NCBI RefSeq assembly: GCF_000695685.1
Contig: NZ_JFFR01000003.1
Location: forward strand, 1 to 64,000
Direction: 5' to 3'
Length of the DNA stretch: 64,000 bases
Origin: Vibrio fortis
GTDB taxonomy: Bacteria; Pseudomonadota; Gammaproteobacteria; Enterobacterales; Vibrionaceae
Below are positions 1 to 9,496 of the stretch, piece after piece. The first letter of the stretch is position 1; each line of letters starts with the position of its first letter. Both the position numbers and the translations under genes were made by a program. The notes beneath the pieces are model-generated. The model was not told where the DNA came from and ran no database searches. It saw nothing but the letters and a program-made list of their open reading frames with translations.

Positions 1-30
1 TGTATATTGTCTTTGTGATTTTACTTTCAT

Positions 31-57
31 GACACTTAATACTCCGTATTAAGTGTC
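31..57. terminator. Perfect 12-bp hairpin, possible terminator
   Basis: GACACTTAATAC at 31-42 pairs perfectly with GTATTAAGTGTC at 46-57 around a 3-nt loop. There is no strong T-run on either side, so it could be a weak terminator, an mRNA-end stabiliser or a protein-binding palindrome. It lies in the non-coding stretch beyond rplS. Confidence 0.35.
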
Positions 58-89
58 TACTTTAATGGGGTCACATCAGATTAATTGTT

Positions 90-121
90 AAGGGTTGGCG
101 TTTTGCGTCAATCCTTTTTTA
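90..121 (+). terminator. Rho-independent terminator of a plus-strand gene left of the window
   Basis: GGGTTGGCG pairs with CGTCAATCC (two G-U pairs) and is followed by TTTTTT. The orientation suits a plus-strand transcript entering from outside the window and converging on rplS. Confidence 0.6.
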
Positions 122-148
122 TTGCTGGTGAATTAGTACTTGCTGAAA

Positions 149-363
149 GAGATTCCCTACTCCTTCCTTCGTCAGTCTAGGGGAATGACAGTTATACGCA
201 GGCTTGTTCTCCAATCGTCATTGAAAAACTAGATTTCTGATGTCGCTGTCAGGATGACGGCCACTGTTGCCCGCGGCGATCTCCTTTAGTTTTCTACACT
301 AACTCCATACCTCAAACCTATCCGTCATCCCCAAGAGTGAGGAACGAGCGAGTTGGGGATCTC
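149..363. repeat. Two arms of a palindromic repeat family in the rplS 3' flank
   Basis: 149-189 holds a hairpin beginning GAGATTCCCTA and ending TAGGGGAATGAC. 323-363 holds a hairpin beginning CGTCATCCCCAA and ending TTGGGGATCTC. Both arm types recur joined together at 36120-36215 and 40655-40747, so this is a dispersed palindromic family of unknown role. Here the arms are about 130 bp apart and in the opposite order. No gene is seen in 124-390. Confidence 0.6.
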
Positions 364-392
364 TTGCTTTCGAAACTCTAAATAACGCGCAC

Positions 393-423
393 AAAAAAGC
401 GGAGCCAAATGGCTCCGCTTTTA
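393..423 (-). terminator. rplS operon terminator (bidirectional)
   Basis: GCGGAGCC, loop AAAT, GGCTCCGC, with A-run on the left and T-run on the right. It sits 20 bp past the rplS stop and ends the rpsP-rimM-trmD-rplS transcript. Confidence 0.85.
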
Positions 424-443
424 TCGATAGAATGCAAAAAGAA

Positions 444-797
444 TTACTTCTTAGCAAGCTTCTCTTTAATACGAGCAGACTTACCAGAACGCTCACGTAG
501 GTAGTACAGCTTGGCACGACGTACTGCACCGCGGCGTTTAACTTCAATGCTATCAACCATTGGAGAGTGAGTTTGGAACGTACGCTCAACACCTTCACCG
601 TTCGAGATCTTACGAACTGTGAATGCAGAGTGAAGACCACGGTTACGAATAGCGATTACAACGCCTTCGAAAGCCTGTAGACGCTCACGGTCACCTTCTT
701 TTACCTTAACCTGAACTACAACAGTGTCACCTGGTGCGAATTTAGGAAGGTCTGATTTTAGTTGCTCTTCTTCAAGAGCTTTAATGATGTTGCTCAT
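444..797 (-). CDS. rplS: 50S ribosomal protein L19
   Basis: Encodes a 117-residue L19, close to the usual 115. L19 sits at the 30S-50S interface of the ribosome. The protein opens [12 protein letters not shown] and carries the family's conserved basic core (positions about 30-65) and the C-terminal stretch [17 protein letters not shown]. It is the last gene of the rpsP-rimM-trmD-rplS operon, 59 bp downstream of trmD, and is followed by a strong hairpin terminator. This gene set couples ribosomal proteins with RNA modification and 30S maturation factors and is conserved across gammaproteobacteria. Identification is secure; nothing unusual is seen. Confidence 0.97.
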   Translation of the reverse strand: MSNIIKALEEEQLKSDLPKFAPGDTVVVQVKVKEGDRERLQAFEGVVIAIRNRGLHSAFTVRKISNGEGVERTFQTHSPMVDSIEVKRRGAVRRAKLYYLRERSGKSARIKEKLAKK

Positions 798-856
798 TTG
801 TATAAATTCCTAGAATAAACTGATACTAAATTTAATAGGTTACTGCTTGCTTTTCG

Positions 857-1597
857 TTAAGAGCGTTGCTCTTTAATGAATTCAGCCAGTAATTGTTCCT
901 GTTCGTCAGTCAGAGCTAGGTTTTCCAGGAGTTCTGGTCTTCTTAGCCAAGTACGGCCTAGCGATTGCTTTAATCGCCAGCGACGAATGTCCTTATGGTT
1001 TCCAGACTTGAGTACCGAAGGCACTTCTTTGTCGTCTAGCACCTCAGGGCGCGTATAGTGAGGGCAATCTAGCAAACCATTTGCAAAAGAATCCTCTTCT
1101 GCTGACGCGAAATCGCCTAGGACTCCCGGAATAAACCGTGAGACCGAGTCAATTAACGTCATGGCTGGCAGTTCGCCACCCGTCATCACAAAATCACCAA
1201 TCGACCATTCTTCGTCGACTTCTGATTGAATGATGCGCTCATCTACCCCTTCATAGCGGCCACAGATAAGAAGTAAATTCTCATTTGTTGCCAGCTCTTC
1301 AACACCTTTCTGGTCGAGCTTGCGACCTTGAGGTGAAAGGTAGATAACTTTCGTCTTCCCCGGTGATACTTGCTTGGCAGTATGAATAGCGTCGCGCAAA
1401 GGCTGAACCATCATTAACATGCCAGGACCACCACCGTAAGGTCTGTCATCAACAGTGCGATGTTTATCGTGAGTGAAATCGCGAGGATTCCATGTCTCAA
1501 TCGATAAAAGACCTTTTTTAACCGCTTGACCTGTTACTCCAAAATCAGTAACAGAACGGAACATTTCAGGAAAAAGGCTAATTACGCCAACCCACAT
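857..1597 (-). CDS. trmD: tRNA (guanine-N1-)-methyltransferase TrmD
   Basis: Makes m1G37 next to the anticodon of tRNAs reading CNN/GNN-type codons, using S-adenosylmethionine, and so prevents +1 frameshifting. The 246-residue protein starts [13 protein letters not shown], typical of the family. Visible motifs are [11 protein letters not shown] near residue 85, the trefoil-knot loop [13 protein letters not shown] near 112-124, [15 protein letters not shown] near 132-146 and [10 protein letters not shown] around 178, which lies in the region of the catalytic aspartate and tRNA-binding linker. It lies 27 bp downstream of rimM and 59 bp upstream of rplS in the conserved operon. Assignment is firm. 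Confidence 0.97.
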   Translation of the reverse strand: MWVGVISLFPEMFRSVTDFGVTGQAVKKGLLSIETWNPRDFTHDKHRTVDDRPYGGGPGMLMMVQPLRDAIHTAKQVSPGKTKVIYLSPQGRKLDQKGVEELATNENLLLICGRYEGVDERIIQSEVDEEWSIGDFVMTGGELPAMTLIDSVSRFIPGVLGDFASAEEDSFANGLLDCPHYTRPEVLDDKEVPSVLKSGNHKDIRRWRLKQSLGRTWLRRPELLENLALTDEQEQLLAEFIKEQRS

Positions 1598-1624
1598 GTG
1601 TTCTCTCGCTCTGTAATTTTGGAA

Positions 1625-2179
1625 TTAGAATCCAGGATCCCAGTCAACTTCGATCCGTTGAGCTTCGCGATCAACTTTTTTGATCACTTGCTCTTCAAGG
1701 TACGGGATTAACCGTTCCTTTTGGCCAAAAGCATCTTTAAGATTTGCTTTCACCACTAGAACATCGTTTGAGCCAGTTTCTAATAGGTCAGTGACCTCAC
1801 CAAGGGAATAGCCCTTAGTGGTAACAACTTGCATACCAAACAATTCACGCCAGTAGAATTCATCTTCTGACAATTCAGGTAGTGATGCCGGGTCTACAGC
1901 GATTTCAAAGTTAGTCAGAGTATGAGCTTCTTCACGAACCTCAAGCCCTTCAAGCTTACACACCATACCTTTGTTATGGCGCTTCCAGCTTTCAACATTG
2001 AACTCAACCCACTTACCCTTTTGGTTAATGTACCAAGGGGTGTAATCGAATATGCTTTCAGCATTGTCTGTGTAGGAAAAAACTTTCAGCCAGCCGCGAA
2101 TGCCATAGGTAGCACCAAACTTGCCCATAACAATTTTTTCGTCTTGCTTGCTCATCGTTTCTTTATCCTTCATCGACAT
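1625..2179 (-). CDS. rimM: Ribosome maturation factor RimM
   Basis: Assists 16S rRNA 3'-domain folding and uS19 incorporation during 30S assembly. The 184-residue protein has the RimM N-terminal barrel ([13 protein letters not shown] near residue 25-37, then ESIFDYTPW) and the PRC-barrel C-terminal half ([43 protein letters not shown] at the end). Two nearby ATGs and a third at residue 9 (MSKQDEK) make the start uncertain; the longest form is given because RimM proteins of vibrios, as I recall them, begin similarly. Second gene of the rpsP operon, 28 bp after rpsP. Confidence 0.95.
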   Translation of the reverse strand: MSMKDKETMSKQDEKIVMGKFGATYGIRGWLKVFSYTDNAESIFDYTPWYINQKGKWVEFNVESWKRHNKGMVCKLEGLEVREEAHTLTNFEIAVDPASLPELSEDEFYWRELFGMQVVTTKGYSLGEVTDLLETGSNDVLVVKANLKDAFGQKERLIPYLEEQVIKKVDREAQRIEVDWDPGF

Positions 2180-2207
2180 AAGCTATGTCTTCTACTTTAA
2201 AGTAAAA

Positions 2208-2456
2208 TTAAGCCGCTTTTTGAGCGTCTTTAACTAGCTTAGCTACGCGGTCAGATAGAGATGCGCCTTGACCAACCCAGTGGTTAACGCGATCTAGGTC
2301 TAGACGTAGACCTTCTTCTTGACCTTGAGCAGTAGGGTTAAAGAAACCTACTTTCTCGATGAAACGGCCAGTTGCTGCATTGCGGCTGTCCGCTACTACG
2401 ATTTGATAGAATGGACGCTTCTTAGCGCCGTGACGTGCCAAACGAATGGTTACCAT
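2208..2456 (-). CDS. rpsP: 30S ribosomal protein S16
   Basis: An 82-residue S16, the standard family length, starting [20 protein letters not shown] and containing the conserved NGRF-like stretch [16 protein letters not shown]16 is an early-binding 30S assembly protein. It is the first gene of the rpsP-rimM-trmD-rplS operon. The 262-bp gap to ffh upstream holds the ffh terminator and presumably this operon's promoter. Confidence 0.97.
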   Translation of the reverse strand: MVTIRLARHGAKKRPFYQIVVADSRNAATGRFIEKVGFFNPTAQGQEEGLRLDLDRVNHWVGQGASLSDRVAKLVKDAQKAA

Positions 2457-2541
2457 GTCGTCCTCTTTGCTTTCTTAATAAATAAATTAACCCCAGAAGC
2501 TACTTATCAATAAATAACTTGGGGTCTCGTGCCAAATTAAA

Positions 2542-2570
2542 GCCCCGGAATTTTACTCTTATTCCGAGGC
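2542..2570 (-). terminator. ffh terminator
   Basis: GCCCCGGAAT and ATTCCGAGGC form a 10-bp stem with one mismatch around a 9-nt loop; read on the minus strand it is followed by TTTAATTT. It separates ffh from rpsP. The remainder of 2457-2718 shows no gene. Confidence 0.6.
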
Positions 2571-2718
2571 AATGCAAGGGGTTTAGCTATTTTTTCGCCA
2601 ACAGAGTCTCTGTACACTTTCTGTGACAGAGCTAACACTCTGAAAAGTAACGCAGCGAGCATTTCACTGACTACGCAAACTTAGGTGGTGATAGCTCAAA
2701 CTTAATAGGAAGAAGGAC

Positions 2719-4110
2719 TTAACGGCCGAATGGGTTAAAACCGCCACCCATGCCGCCACCGCCCATGCCACCCATCATACCTTGCATGTTACGCATCATG
2801 CCTTTCATGCCACCTTTCTGCATTTTCTTCATCATCTTCTGCATCTGGGTGAACTGCTTAAGCAGACGGTTAACATCTTGTACCTGAGTACCAGAACCTG
2901 CCGCAATACGTTTCTTGCGTGAGCCTTTAATAAGCTCAGGGCGCTGACGCTCTTTCATGGTCATAGAGTTGATGATCGCTTCCATTTGCTTGAACATCTT
3001 GTCATCAACTTTATCTTTTACGTTGTCTGGTAGCTGAGACATGCCTGGAAGCTTATCCATCATGCCCATCATGCCGCCCATGTTTTGCATTTGACCTAGC
3101 TGCTCGCGGAAGTCTTCAAGGTCGAAACCTTTCTTCTCTTTGAACTTCTTAGCCAGCTTCTCTGCTTTATCTTGGTCTACGTTCTTCTGTAGATCTTCGA
3201 TAAGAGAAAGAACGTCACCCATACCTAGGATACGAGAAGCAACACGATCTGGGTGGAATGGTTCTAGCGCGTCGGTTTTCTCGCCCACACCCAAGAACTT
3301 GATTGGCTTACCTGTGATATGACGTACAGAAAGCGCCGCACCACCACGTGCATCACCATCAACCTTAGTTAGGATTACACCAGTTAGCGGTAGTGCATCA
3401 CCAAAGGCTTTCGCTGTATTCGCCGCATCTTGACCTGTCATTGCATCGACAACAAACAGCGTCTCAACTGGGTTAATCGCAGTGTGAAGCTCTTGGATCT
3501 CGCCCATCATCTCTTCATCGATGGCTAAACGACCCGCAGTATCGACAAGTAGCACGTCGTAGAATTTCTTCTTCGCGTGGTCAATTGCGGCATTCGCAAT
3601 GTCGATAGGCTTTTGATCTGCAGAAGACGGGAAGAAATCCACACCTACATCTGCAGCTAATGTTTCAAGCTGTTTGATCGCCGCTGGGCGATAAACGTCG
3701 GCAGAAACAACCAGTACTTTCTTTTTATCACGCTCAGTTAGGAGCTTAGATAGCTTACCTACCGATGTGGTTTTACCCGCACCTTGTAGACCAGCCATCA
3801 AGATCACTGCTGGCGGCTGAGCAGCTAGGTTAAGAGCCTCATTCGACTCACCCATTACCGCTTCAAGCTCAGCCTGAACGATCTTAATAAATTCTTGGCC
3901 AGGAGTTAGAGATTTAGAAACCTCAACACCTACCGCGCCTTCTTTAACGCGCTTTACGAAATCACGGACAACCGGCAGTGCAACGTCGGCTTCCAGTAGC
4001 GCCATACGTACTTCACGTAGCGTATCCTTGATGTTGTCTTCGGTCAGACGACCTTTACCGCTGATATTCTTCAGCGTTTTGGATAGACGATCCGTTAAAT
4101 TATCAAACAT
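2719..4110 (-). CDS. ffh: Signal recognition particle protein Ffh (SRP54)
   Basis: GTPase of the bacterial signal recognition particle; with 4.5S RNA it binds hydrophobic signal sequences on ribosomes and delivers them to FtsY. The 463-residue reading from MFDNLTDRL was chosen over an upstream ATG (4128, MSEEKT) because MFDNLTDRLS is the usual family start. N domain about 1-85; G domain with P-loop GLQGAGKTT near residue 105, DTAGRL near 190 and TKVDGDARGG near 250; C-terminal M domain from about 295, with many methionines in its last 60 residues (MGGMGGGGMGGG), as expected for the signal-binding groove. The divergent ypjD-like gene starts about 190 bp away. Confidence 0.96.
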   Translation of the reverse strand: MFDNLTDRLSKTLKNISGKGRLTEDNIKDTLREVRMALLEADVALPVVRDFVKRVKEGAVGVEVSKSLTPGQEFIKIVQAELEAVMGESNEALNLAAQPPAVILMAGLQGAGKTTSVGKLSKLLTERDKKKVLVVSADVYRPAAIKQLETLAADVGVDFFPSSADQKPIDIANAAIDHAKKKFYDVLLVDTAGRLAIDEEMMGEIQELHTAINPVETLFVVDAMTGQDAANTAKAFGDALPLTGVILTKVDGDARGGAALSVRHITGKPIKFLGVGEKTDALEPFHPDRVASRILGMGDVLSLIEDLQKNVDQDKAEKLAKKFKEKKGFDLEDFREQLGQMQNMGGMMGMMDKLPGMSQLPDNVKDKVDDKMFKQMEAIINSMTMKERQRPELIKGSRKKRIAAGSGTQVQDVNRLLKQFTQMQKMMKKMQKGGMKGMMRNMQGMMGGMGGGGMGGGFNPFGR

Positions 4111-4301
4111 AGTTTTCTCTTCGCTCAATCCTGCGACTATTACCGAGAGTATACATTAGCGTGGAATAGAGTCACACCCGTTGTCAGCGGTTAATAATAG
4201 CGGTGTGTGATATAGGGCGCTGTTCACTAATAAATGAGTGAGGTTCACCATAGCCCAAAAGGGCGATGCAGGGTATAATTCGCGAATTAGTAATCATTTA
4301 A

Positions 4302-5105
4302 ATGGATACCATGGACAGTCTAATTGCGATCGCAGCAGCCTTTCTATACACAATGGCTATATCCACGATCATCCCAGGTCTTGTACACCAAACAGGAATC
4401 CGTGCCAAAACGGTACTGGTGAGCGCGTTTCTTGCTATCGCTTTTCATGCGTGGTTGCTGGGCGACTTAATCTTTAACGCCGGCGGTCAAAACCTCAGTA
4501 TTCTCAATGTTGCCTCATTGATCAGCTTTATTATCTCGTTGGTAATGAGTGGAGCAATGCTTAAAAACCGCCTCTGGTTTATTCTCCCTGTCGTGTACAG
4601 CTTTGCGGCTCTAAACCTGTTGGCCGCTGCGTTTCTCCCAAGCACCTTTATTAAGCACCTAGAGAACGACCCTAAACTGCTCATGCATATTTCATTGGCA
4701 CTGTTCTCGTACGCAACTCTGACCATCGGTGCTCTGTATGCTATGCAACTGGCGTGGCTCGATTACAAGCTTAAGAAGAAAAAGGCACTGGTCATCAACC
4801 CGAACCTACCACCACTCATGATGGTTGAAAGACAGCTGTTCAAGATTATTCTTATCGGCAACGGTCTGCTTACGGGTACGCTTCTTACTGGCTTTATTTT
4901 TGTTCAAGACATGTTCGCTCAAGGAAAAGCACACAAAGCGGTGCTCTCTTTTATCGCTTGGGTGATCTATTCAATATTGCTTTGGGGTCATTACAAAAAA
5001 GGTTGGCGCGGCCAGAAGGTAACTTGGTTTGCACTAGCGGGTGCAACCTTACTAACACTGGCCTACTTCGGTAGTCGCTTTGTTCAAGAAATCATCCTGA
5101 ATTAA
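4302..5105 (+). CDS. ypjD: YpjD-like inner membrane protein, CcsA/cytochrome c assembly family
   Basis: A 267-residue polytopic membrane protein with about eight hydrophobic segments spread over its full length (first at residues 5-22, last near 240-258). Its resemblance to the CcsA/ResC-type cytochrome c assembly family comes from overall layout and the segment HISLALFSYATLTIGALYAMQ near residues 130-150. Its position divergent from ffh and followed by a CNNM-type gene is typical of ypjD (corE) in gammaproteobacteria. A second ATG at 4311 (MDSLIAIAAAF) is an equally good start. A TATAAT at 4274-4279 could be its -10 element. Precise function is unknown; a link to magnesium or cobalt resistance has been proposed for corE homologues. 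Confidence 0.8.
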   Translation: MDTMDSLIAIAAAFLYTMAISTIIPGLVHQTGIRAKTVLVSAFLAIAFHAWLLGDLIFNAGGQNLSILNVASLISFIISLVMSGAMLKNRLWFILPVVYSFAALNLLAAAFLPSTFIKHLENDPKLLMHISLALFSYATLTIGALYAMQLAWLDYKLKKKKALVINPNLPPLMMVERQLFKIILIGNGLLTGTLLTGFIFVQDMFAQGKAHKAVLSFIAWVIYSILLWGHYKKGWRGQKVTWFALAGATLLTLAYFGSRFVQEIILN

Positions 5106-5117
5106 TAGTTCGATATA

Positions 5118-5145
5118 TAAAGGCAAGGTACCCACCTTGCCTTTA
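5118..5145 (+). terminator. Terminator after ypjD-like gene
   Basis: GGCAAGGT, loop ACCC, ACCTTGCC, followed by TTTAAT. The stem is perfect but the T-run is short. Confidence 0.7.
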
Positions 5146-5232
5146 ATGTATGGCATACTTTACATTCAGTTGACATCTCGACCTGCATCGGTCATAAATT
5201 AATCAAGATACAAATTTAGGAAAGTAATAGTT

Positions 5233-6522
5233 TTGGACGACATATCTACGGGTATCTTATTTGCGCTACTCGCGTGTCTCATTGTAATTTCTGGTTATTT
5301 CTCTGGTTCTGAAACGGGCATGATGTCCTTGAACCGCTACCGTTTGAAACACCTATCCCAATCGGGTCATAAGGGTGCGCGTCGTGTAGAAAAACTCTTA
5401 AGCCGACCTGACCGCCTTATCGGTCTTATCCTTATCGGCAACAACCTCGTTAATATTCTCGCTTCAGCCATAGCAACTATCTTAGGTATGCGTATTTATG
5501 GCGACCTTGGTGTGGCAATCGCAACCGGTGCCTTAACCCTAGTGGTTCTTGTGTTTGCTGAAGTAACCCCTAAGACCATCGCCTCTCTTTACCCTGAGCG
5601 CGTCTCCTACGCCAGCAGTATTGTATTAACGATACTGATGAAGGTGCTTTCGCCGCTTGTCATGCTGGTTAACTTCATCACTAACGGTTTTATCCGCATC
5701 ATCGGCGTAAAAGCAGATCACGATGCGACAGACCACCTCAGCTCTGAAGAATTAAGAACGGTCGTGAATGAAGCAGGTACTCTGATTCCACAGCGCCACC
5801 AAGATATGTTGGTGTCTATTCTCGATTTAGAGCACGTCACGGTGAATGACATCATGGTGCCACGCAACGAGATCACGGGCATCGACATCAATGATGACTG
5901 GAAGTCGATCGTTCGACAACTGACCCACTCTCCTCATGGCCGCATCGTGCTGTACCGCGATCAAATCGATGAAGTAGTGGGTATGTTGAGATTGCGTGAA
6001 GCGTACCGCTTGATGCTAGAAAAAAATGAATTCAACAAAGAGACACTGCTGCGCGCAGCTGATGAGGTGTACTTTATTCCTGAAGCAACACCACTCAATA
6101 TTCAGCTTCTAAAGTTCCAACGTAATAAGCAACGTATCGGTTTGATTGTTGATGAGTATGGCGATATCAATGGCCTTGTAACACTAGAAGATATCTTGGA
6201 AGAGATTGTTGGTGAGTTTACAACCTCGATTGCACCGAGCCTATCGGAAGAGATAACACCGCAAAGCGACGGTAGCTTCCTGATTGAAGGCAGCGCTAAT
6301 ATTCGAGACATCAACAAAGGGCTTCAATGGAGCTTGCCTACCGATGGTCCAAGAACTCTCAACGGTTTGATCCTAGAGCACCTAGAAGACATTCCAGAAA
6401 GTCACCTAAGTGTTCAAGTTGCGCGTCACCCAATGGAGATTGTAGAGCTAGAAGAGAACCGGATTAAGCTGGTTCGTGTTTTCCCTCAAATAATGCAAGA
6501 GACCACCAGCTTTAATACATAG
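5233..6522 (+). CDS. corB: CNNM/CBS-domain transporter-like protein (CorB/YfjD family)
   Basis: A 429-residue membrane protein. The DUF21/CNNM transmembrane part spans about residues 5-150 (FSGSETGMMSLNRYRLKHL near 24-42, GLILIGNNLVNILAS, then FAEVTPKTIASLYPERV). It is followed by paired CBS domains (about 200-330, with the signatures IMVPRNEITGI and DEYGDINGLVTLEDILEEIVGE) and a C-terminal CorC/HlyC domain. Family members are Mg2+/Co2+ efflux proteins or regulators. No ATG fits; translation probably begins at TTG 5233, preceded by AGGAAAG. It converges with luxS across a shared bidirectional terminator. Confidence 0.88.
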   Translation: MDDISTGILFALLACLIVISGYFSGSETGMMSLNRYRLKHLSQSGHKGARRVEKLLSRPDRLIGLILIGNNLVNILASAIATILGMRIYGDLGVAIATGALTLVVLVFAEVTPKTIASLYPERVSYASSIVLTILMKVLSPLVMLVNFITNGFIRIIGVKADHDATDHLSSEELRTVVNEAGTLIPQRHQDMLVSILDLEHVTVNDIMVPRNEITGIDINDDWKSIVRQLTHSPHGRIVLYRDQIDEVVGMLRLREAYRLMLEKNEFNKETLLRAADEVYFIPEATPLNIQLLKFQRNKQRIGLIVDEYGDINGLVTLEDILEEIVGEFTTSIAPSLSEEITPQSDGSFLIEGSANIRDINKGLQWSLPTDGPRTLNGLILEHLEDIPESHLSVQVARHPMEIVELEENRIKLVRVFPQIMQETTSFNT

Positions 6523-6556
6523 TGTCACTTCGACAGACACAAAATAGCAGACAAAC

Positions 6557-6611
6557 AAAAAGCCCTGTTCAACTTTACCCTTACGGGGTCAGTTCAGAAC
6601 AGGGCTTTTTT
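6557..6611. terminator. Bidirectional terminator between corB-like gene and luxS
   Basis: GCCCTGTTC at 6562-6570 pairs with GAACAGGGC at 6597-6605, flanked by an A-run on the left and TTTTTT on the right. It serves both convergent transcripts. The loop is long (26 nt) and contains a small internal CCC/GGG hairpin. Confidence 0.8.
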
Positions 6612-6634
6612 AATTCACGAACGATAAAATGAAC

Positions 6635-7153
6635 TTAGTCTACCTTCAGCTCTTTAAGCATAGATTCTGGTAGTGCCAGCTCATCATTCTTATTCACTGA
6701 GATACCAGCATCTAGAATAGCCTTAGCAATCTCTTTTGCTTCTTCTAGAGAGTGCATCGCTGCTGTGCCACACTGGTATTCATTCAGCTCAGGAATCTTG
6801 TTTTGACTCTCAACTTTCAACACGTCAGCCATTGCTGCTAACCAAGCATCAGCGACTTGCTGCTCTGAAGGTGTACCAATCAGGCTCATGTAGAAACCCG
6901 TACGACAACCCATTGGTGAGATATCGATGATTTCAACTTGCTCGCCATTTAGGTGTGCACGCATAAAGCCAGCGTAAAGGTGCTCAAGAGTGTGAATTCC
7001 TTTCTCTGACAGGATATCTTTATTGGGTGCAGTAAAACGTAAATCGAATACTGTGATCGTATCTCCCTTAGGAGTCTGCATCGTTTTTGCCACACGTACT
7101 GCAGGTGCATTCATGCGTGTGTGATCCACAGTAAAACTATCTAATAAAGGCAT
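6635..7153 (-). CDS. luxS: S-ribosylhomocysteine lyase LuxS (AI-2 synthesis)
   Basis: Cleaves S-ribosylhomocysteine to homocysteine and DPD, the precursor of the quorum-sensing signal AI-2, within the activated methyl cycle. The start [14 protein letters not shown] gives 172 residues, the family length; the longer open frame has no support. The metal site is visible as HTLEH (about residues 54-58) and the cysteine of [13 protein letters not shown] (about 128); GCRTGFYM is also conserved. It is probably co-transcribed with gshA and the lipoprotein gene that ends 23 bp upstream. The pairing with gshA places two sulfur-amino-acid functions together. Confidence 0.97.
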   Translation of the reverse strand: MPLLDSFTVDHTRMNAPAVRVAKTMQTPKGDTITVFDLRFTAPNKDILSEKGIHTLEHLYAGFMRAHLNGEQVEIIDISPMGCRTGFYMSLIGTPSEQQVADAWLAAMADVLKVESQNKIPELNEYQCGTAAMHSLEEAKEIAKAILDAGISVNKNDELALPESMLKELKVD

Positions 7154-7176
7154 TCTTATTCTCCATGACGGTCGGT

Positions 7177-7821
7177 TTAGAAAAACCAACTCCGGTTGTC
7201 TTCCAGTTCTTGGCGGCACTGTTTCAGTTGCCAACCATAATCTTTCGCTTGCTTCTCAACTTTGCGCGCCACCTTAATTAATGACGGCTTACTGTTATAG
7301 GTTTTACGTTTGTAGCCACCACGACCTTCGTGATAAGCCAAATACTGATTGTATGGGTCCCAAAGAGAGAGCCCTAATTGACGACGCGTTTCATTGGTGT
7401 ACCAGCCGATGAACATTAGTGAGTCATCAAAATTAGTTCGAGAGCCACCATGCCCTGTCGCTTTCTGAAAGTCTTGCCAAGCAGGGTCTTGCGCCTGAGC
7501 ATAACCATAAGCGCTGCTGACATGCCCCCATGGGATAAAGCCTAGCAGGTAATCTTTCGGTGGGCGGGCATCGTGACGAAAGCTACTCTCTTGTTTCACA
7601 AACGCCATTGCCACATTAATTGGCGTGCCCCACTCTTCTTGCATATCGACAGCATCGTCATACCAAGACGGGTTCTCGCGAAAGATACTACACAGGTTGT
7701 CTTGCTTCTTAGGCGGAGGGGTTGCACAACCTGCTAAGAGGCCAACGGCAACACCCATAGTGACCCAAGATAGCAGCTGACGACGCTTGTTACTTGATAC
7801 GGCTTGAATCCTTTCCACCAC
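7177..7821 (-). CDS. Lytic transglycosylase-like lipoprotein
   Basis: A 214-residue predicted lipoprotein: basic N-terminus ([10 protein letters not shown]), hydrophobic core and a lipobox LLAGC with the lipid-bearing cysteine at about residue 32. The mature part resembles an SLT-type (soluble lytic transglycosylase) domain: [18 protein letters not shown] near residues 70-88 contains the E-S-S-F signature around the candidate catalytic glutamate, followed by [14 protein letters not shown] and a C-terminal [11 protein letters not shown]. Peptidoglycan cleavage in the periplasm is inferred. It lies 7 bp downstream of gshA and upstream of luxS, so probably the middle gene of a gshA-luxS transcript. 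Confidence 0.8.
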   Translation of the reverse strand: MVERIQAVSSNKRRQLLSWVTMGVAVGLLAGCATPPPKKQDNLCSIFRENPSWYDDAVDMQEEWGTPINVAMAFVKQESSFRHDARPPKDYLLGFIPWGHVSSAYGYAQAQDPAWQDFQKATGHGGSRTNFDDSLMFIGWYTNETRRQLGLSLWDPYNQYLAYHEGRGGYKRKTYNSKPSLIKVARKVEKQAKDYGWQLKQCRQELEDNRSWFF

Positions 7822-7828
7822 AAACTCG

Positions 7829-9397
7829 CTATGCTTTAAGATACGAGAAGTAATCAGCTAAGAAGCTATCAAAGTCTTGAGTACTCGCCTCTTCGACCTG
7901 TTTCTGCGCCATCACTGAACGAGCAACCTCAGATTCCATCAGCTCTGCTGAGTAGACTTGGTATTGGTGATCGCGGTGCTTCTGAGCGTACTCTTTACCT
8001 AGCTCACAGCCAACCTTGCCTAAACCGCCGTGCTTCTTAGTCTCTTCTAGCAGTTGACCAGAAATCGTCAGTTCTGGATTATCAATCCAAGCTTCTAGGG
8101 TGTCGCATGTCTCTTGGTAAGCACGGCCACCTTGCTCAGCATCCATCAATTCTGCAATCACTCGAAGGTCTTTAAAGACGCGCTTCGCCCAATCTTGCAG
8201 CGACAGTTTCTCGCCGTGGCAACCGATTTGCAGCTCAAGACCCACTTGGCGACCTTCAAGGATCACCTTGTTCCAGTTGTCACGCCAGCACTCAAGTTCA
8301 CAGTTATCCATCTCAGCAGACTCAGATAGAACACTCCAAGTTAGGAATAGGTCTAGGAAGCGAACCTGCTGCTCAGTGATACCGATTGAGCTGAACGGGT
8401 TAACATCTAATGAACGAACCTCAATGTACTCAACACCGCCGCGCGCTAGCGCTTCAGACGGTTTCTCACCACTTTTCGCCACACGTTTAGGGCGAATTGG
8501 TGCGTACAGTTCATTTTCAATCTGCAGAACGTTGCTGTTCAGTTGACGGTATTCATCGTCAACCTTAATGCCGATTTCAGCAAACTCTTGTGATGGTGTG
8601 CGAATCGCTTTGTTCAGCCCTTCAAGGTATTGGTCCAGGCTATTGAAACCAATCTTAAGCACACTTTGCGCGCTGTTAGTGTAGCCAAGGTCGCTTAGGC
8701 GCAGTGCCGTTGCTTTTGGCAGGTACAAAGTGCCACCTAGCTGTTCAAACGGTAGTTTGGTTTCGCGGCCTTTGATGAATGAAGAGCATAGAGCTGGTGA
8801 CGCACCAAAGAAGTATGGGATCAACCAACCAAAACGGTAGTAGTTACGAATCAAACCGAAGTACGCATCCGATTTAGCATCGCTACGCTCTTGTTCAGTT
8901 TGCTCACCAAACAAGCTATCCCAGAAGCTTTCTGGGAACGAGAAATTAAAGTGAACCCCTGAAATGATCTGCATCAGGCTACCGTAACGGCGCTTTAGAC
9001 CCTCACGGTATAGAGTCTTCATCTTACCCGTGTTCGACGTGCCATATTGAGCCAACTGGATGTCATCCTCGCTACCTACGTAACAAGGCATAGATAGTGG
9101 CCATAGCTTTTCGCCATTTAACTTGGTTTGAGTAAAATGGTGAATGTCTGATAACTGGTTCAGCAATGTCGGAACGTCATTCGAGACCGGCGTAATGAAT
9201 TCGAGTAACGATTCAGAAAAGTCCGTCGTTACCCACTCGTTGGTTAACGCAGAACCTAAAGCTTCAGGGTGAGGACCAGTCGCTAGACGACCATCTTCCT
9301 TGTAGCGGAGCGTTTCCCTCTCAACACCACGACCAAACTGAGAAAAGGTCTTTGGGTTGGTTGCAACTTGCTTCAGTCGCGCAGCAAAATCAGTCAA
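7829..9397 (-). CDS. gshA: Glutamate-cysteine ligase GshA
   Basis: Joins glutamate and cysteine using ATP, the first step of glutathione synthesis, in the cytoplasm. The 522-residue length matches the proteobacterial type-1 enzyme (about 518). Recognisable stretches are [11 protein letters not shown] near residue 23, [11 protein letters not shown] near 145, [11 protein letters not shown] near 197, and [17 protein letters not shown] near 325-341, which belongs to the substrate/ATP site region. It heads a likely operon with the downstream lipoprotein and luxS. The 99-bp gap to the M16 peptidase gene upstream has a CT-rich hairpin but no clear terminator. Confidence 0.95.
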   Translation of the reverse strand: MTDFAARLKQVATNPKTFSQFGRGVERETLRYKEDGRLATGPHPEALGSALTNEWVTTDFSESLLEFITPVSNDVPTLLNQLSDIHHFTQTKLNGEKLWPLSMPCYVGSEDDIQLAQYGTSNTGKMKTLYREGLKRRYGSLMQIISGVHFNFSFPESFWDSLFGEQTEQERSDAKSDAYFGLIRNYYRFGWLIPYFFGASPALCSSFIKGRETKLPFEQLGGTLYLPKATALRLSDLGYTNSAQSVLKIGFNSLDQYLEGLNKAIRTPSQEFAEIGIKVDDEYRQLNSNVLQIENELYAPIRPKRVAKSGEKPSEALARGGVEYIEVRSLDVNPFSSIGITEQQVRFLDLFLTWSVLSESAEMDNCELECWRDNWNKVILEGRQVGLELQIGCHGEKLSLQDWAKRVFKDLRVIAELMDAEQGGRAYQETCDTLEAWIDNPELTISGQLLEETKKHGGLGKVGCELGKEYAQKHRDHQYQVYSAELMESEVARSVMAQKQVEEASTQDFDSFLADYFSYLKA

Positions 9398-9496
9398 AAT
9401 TCAGTTCACTTATCTTATATCGTTCTGATTAGAACTATCATAATTGGTTGGGAGAGAAAAACAGCTTCTCTCTTTTCTCCCCCATTAATGTGTACT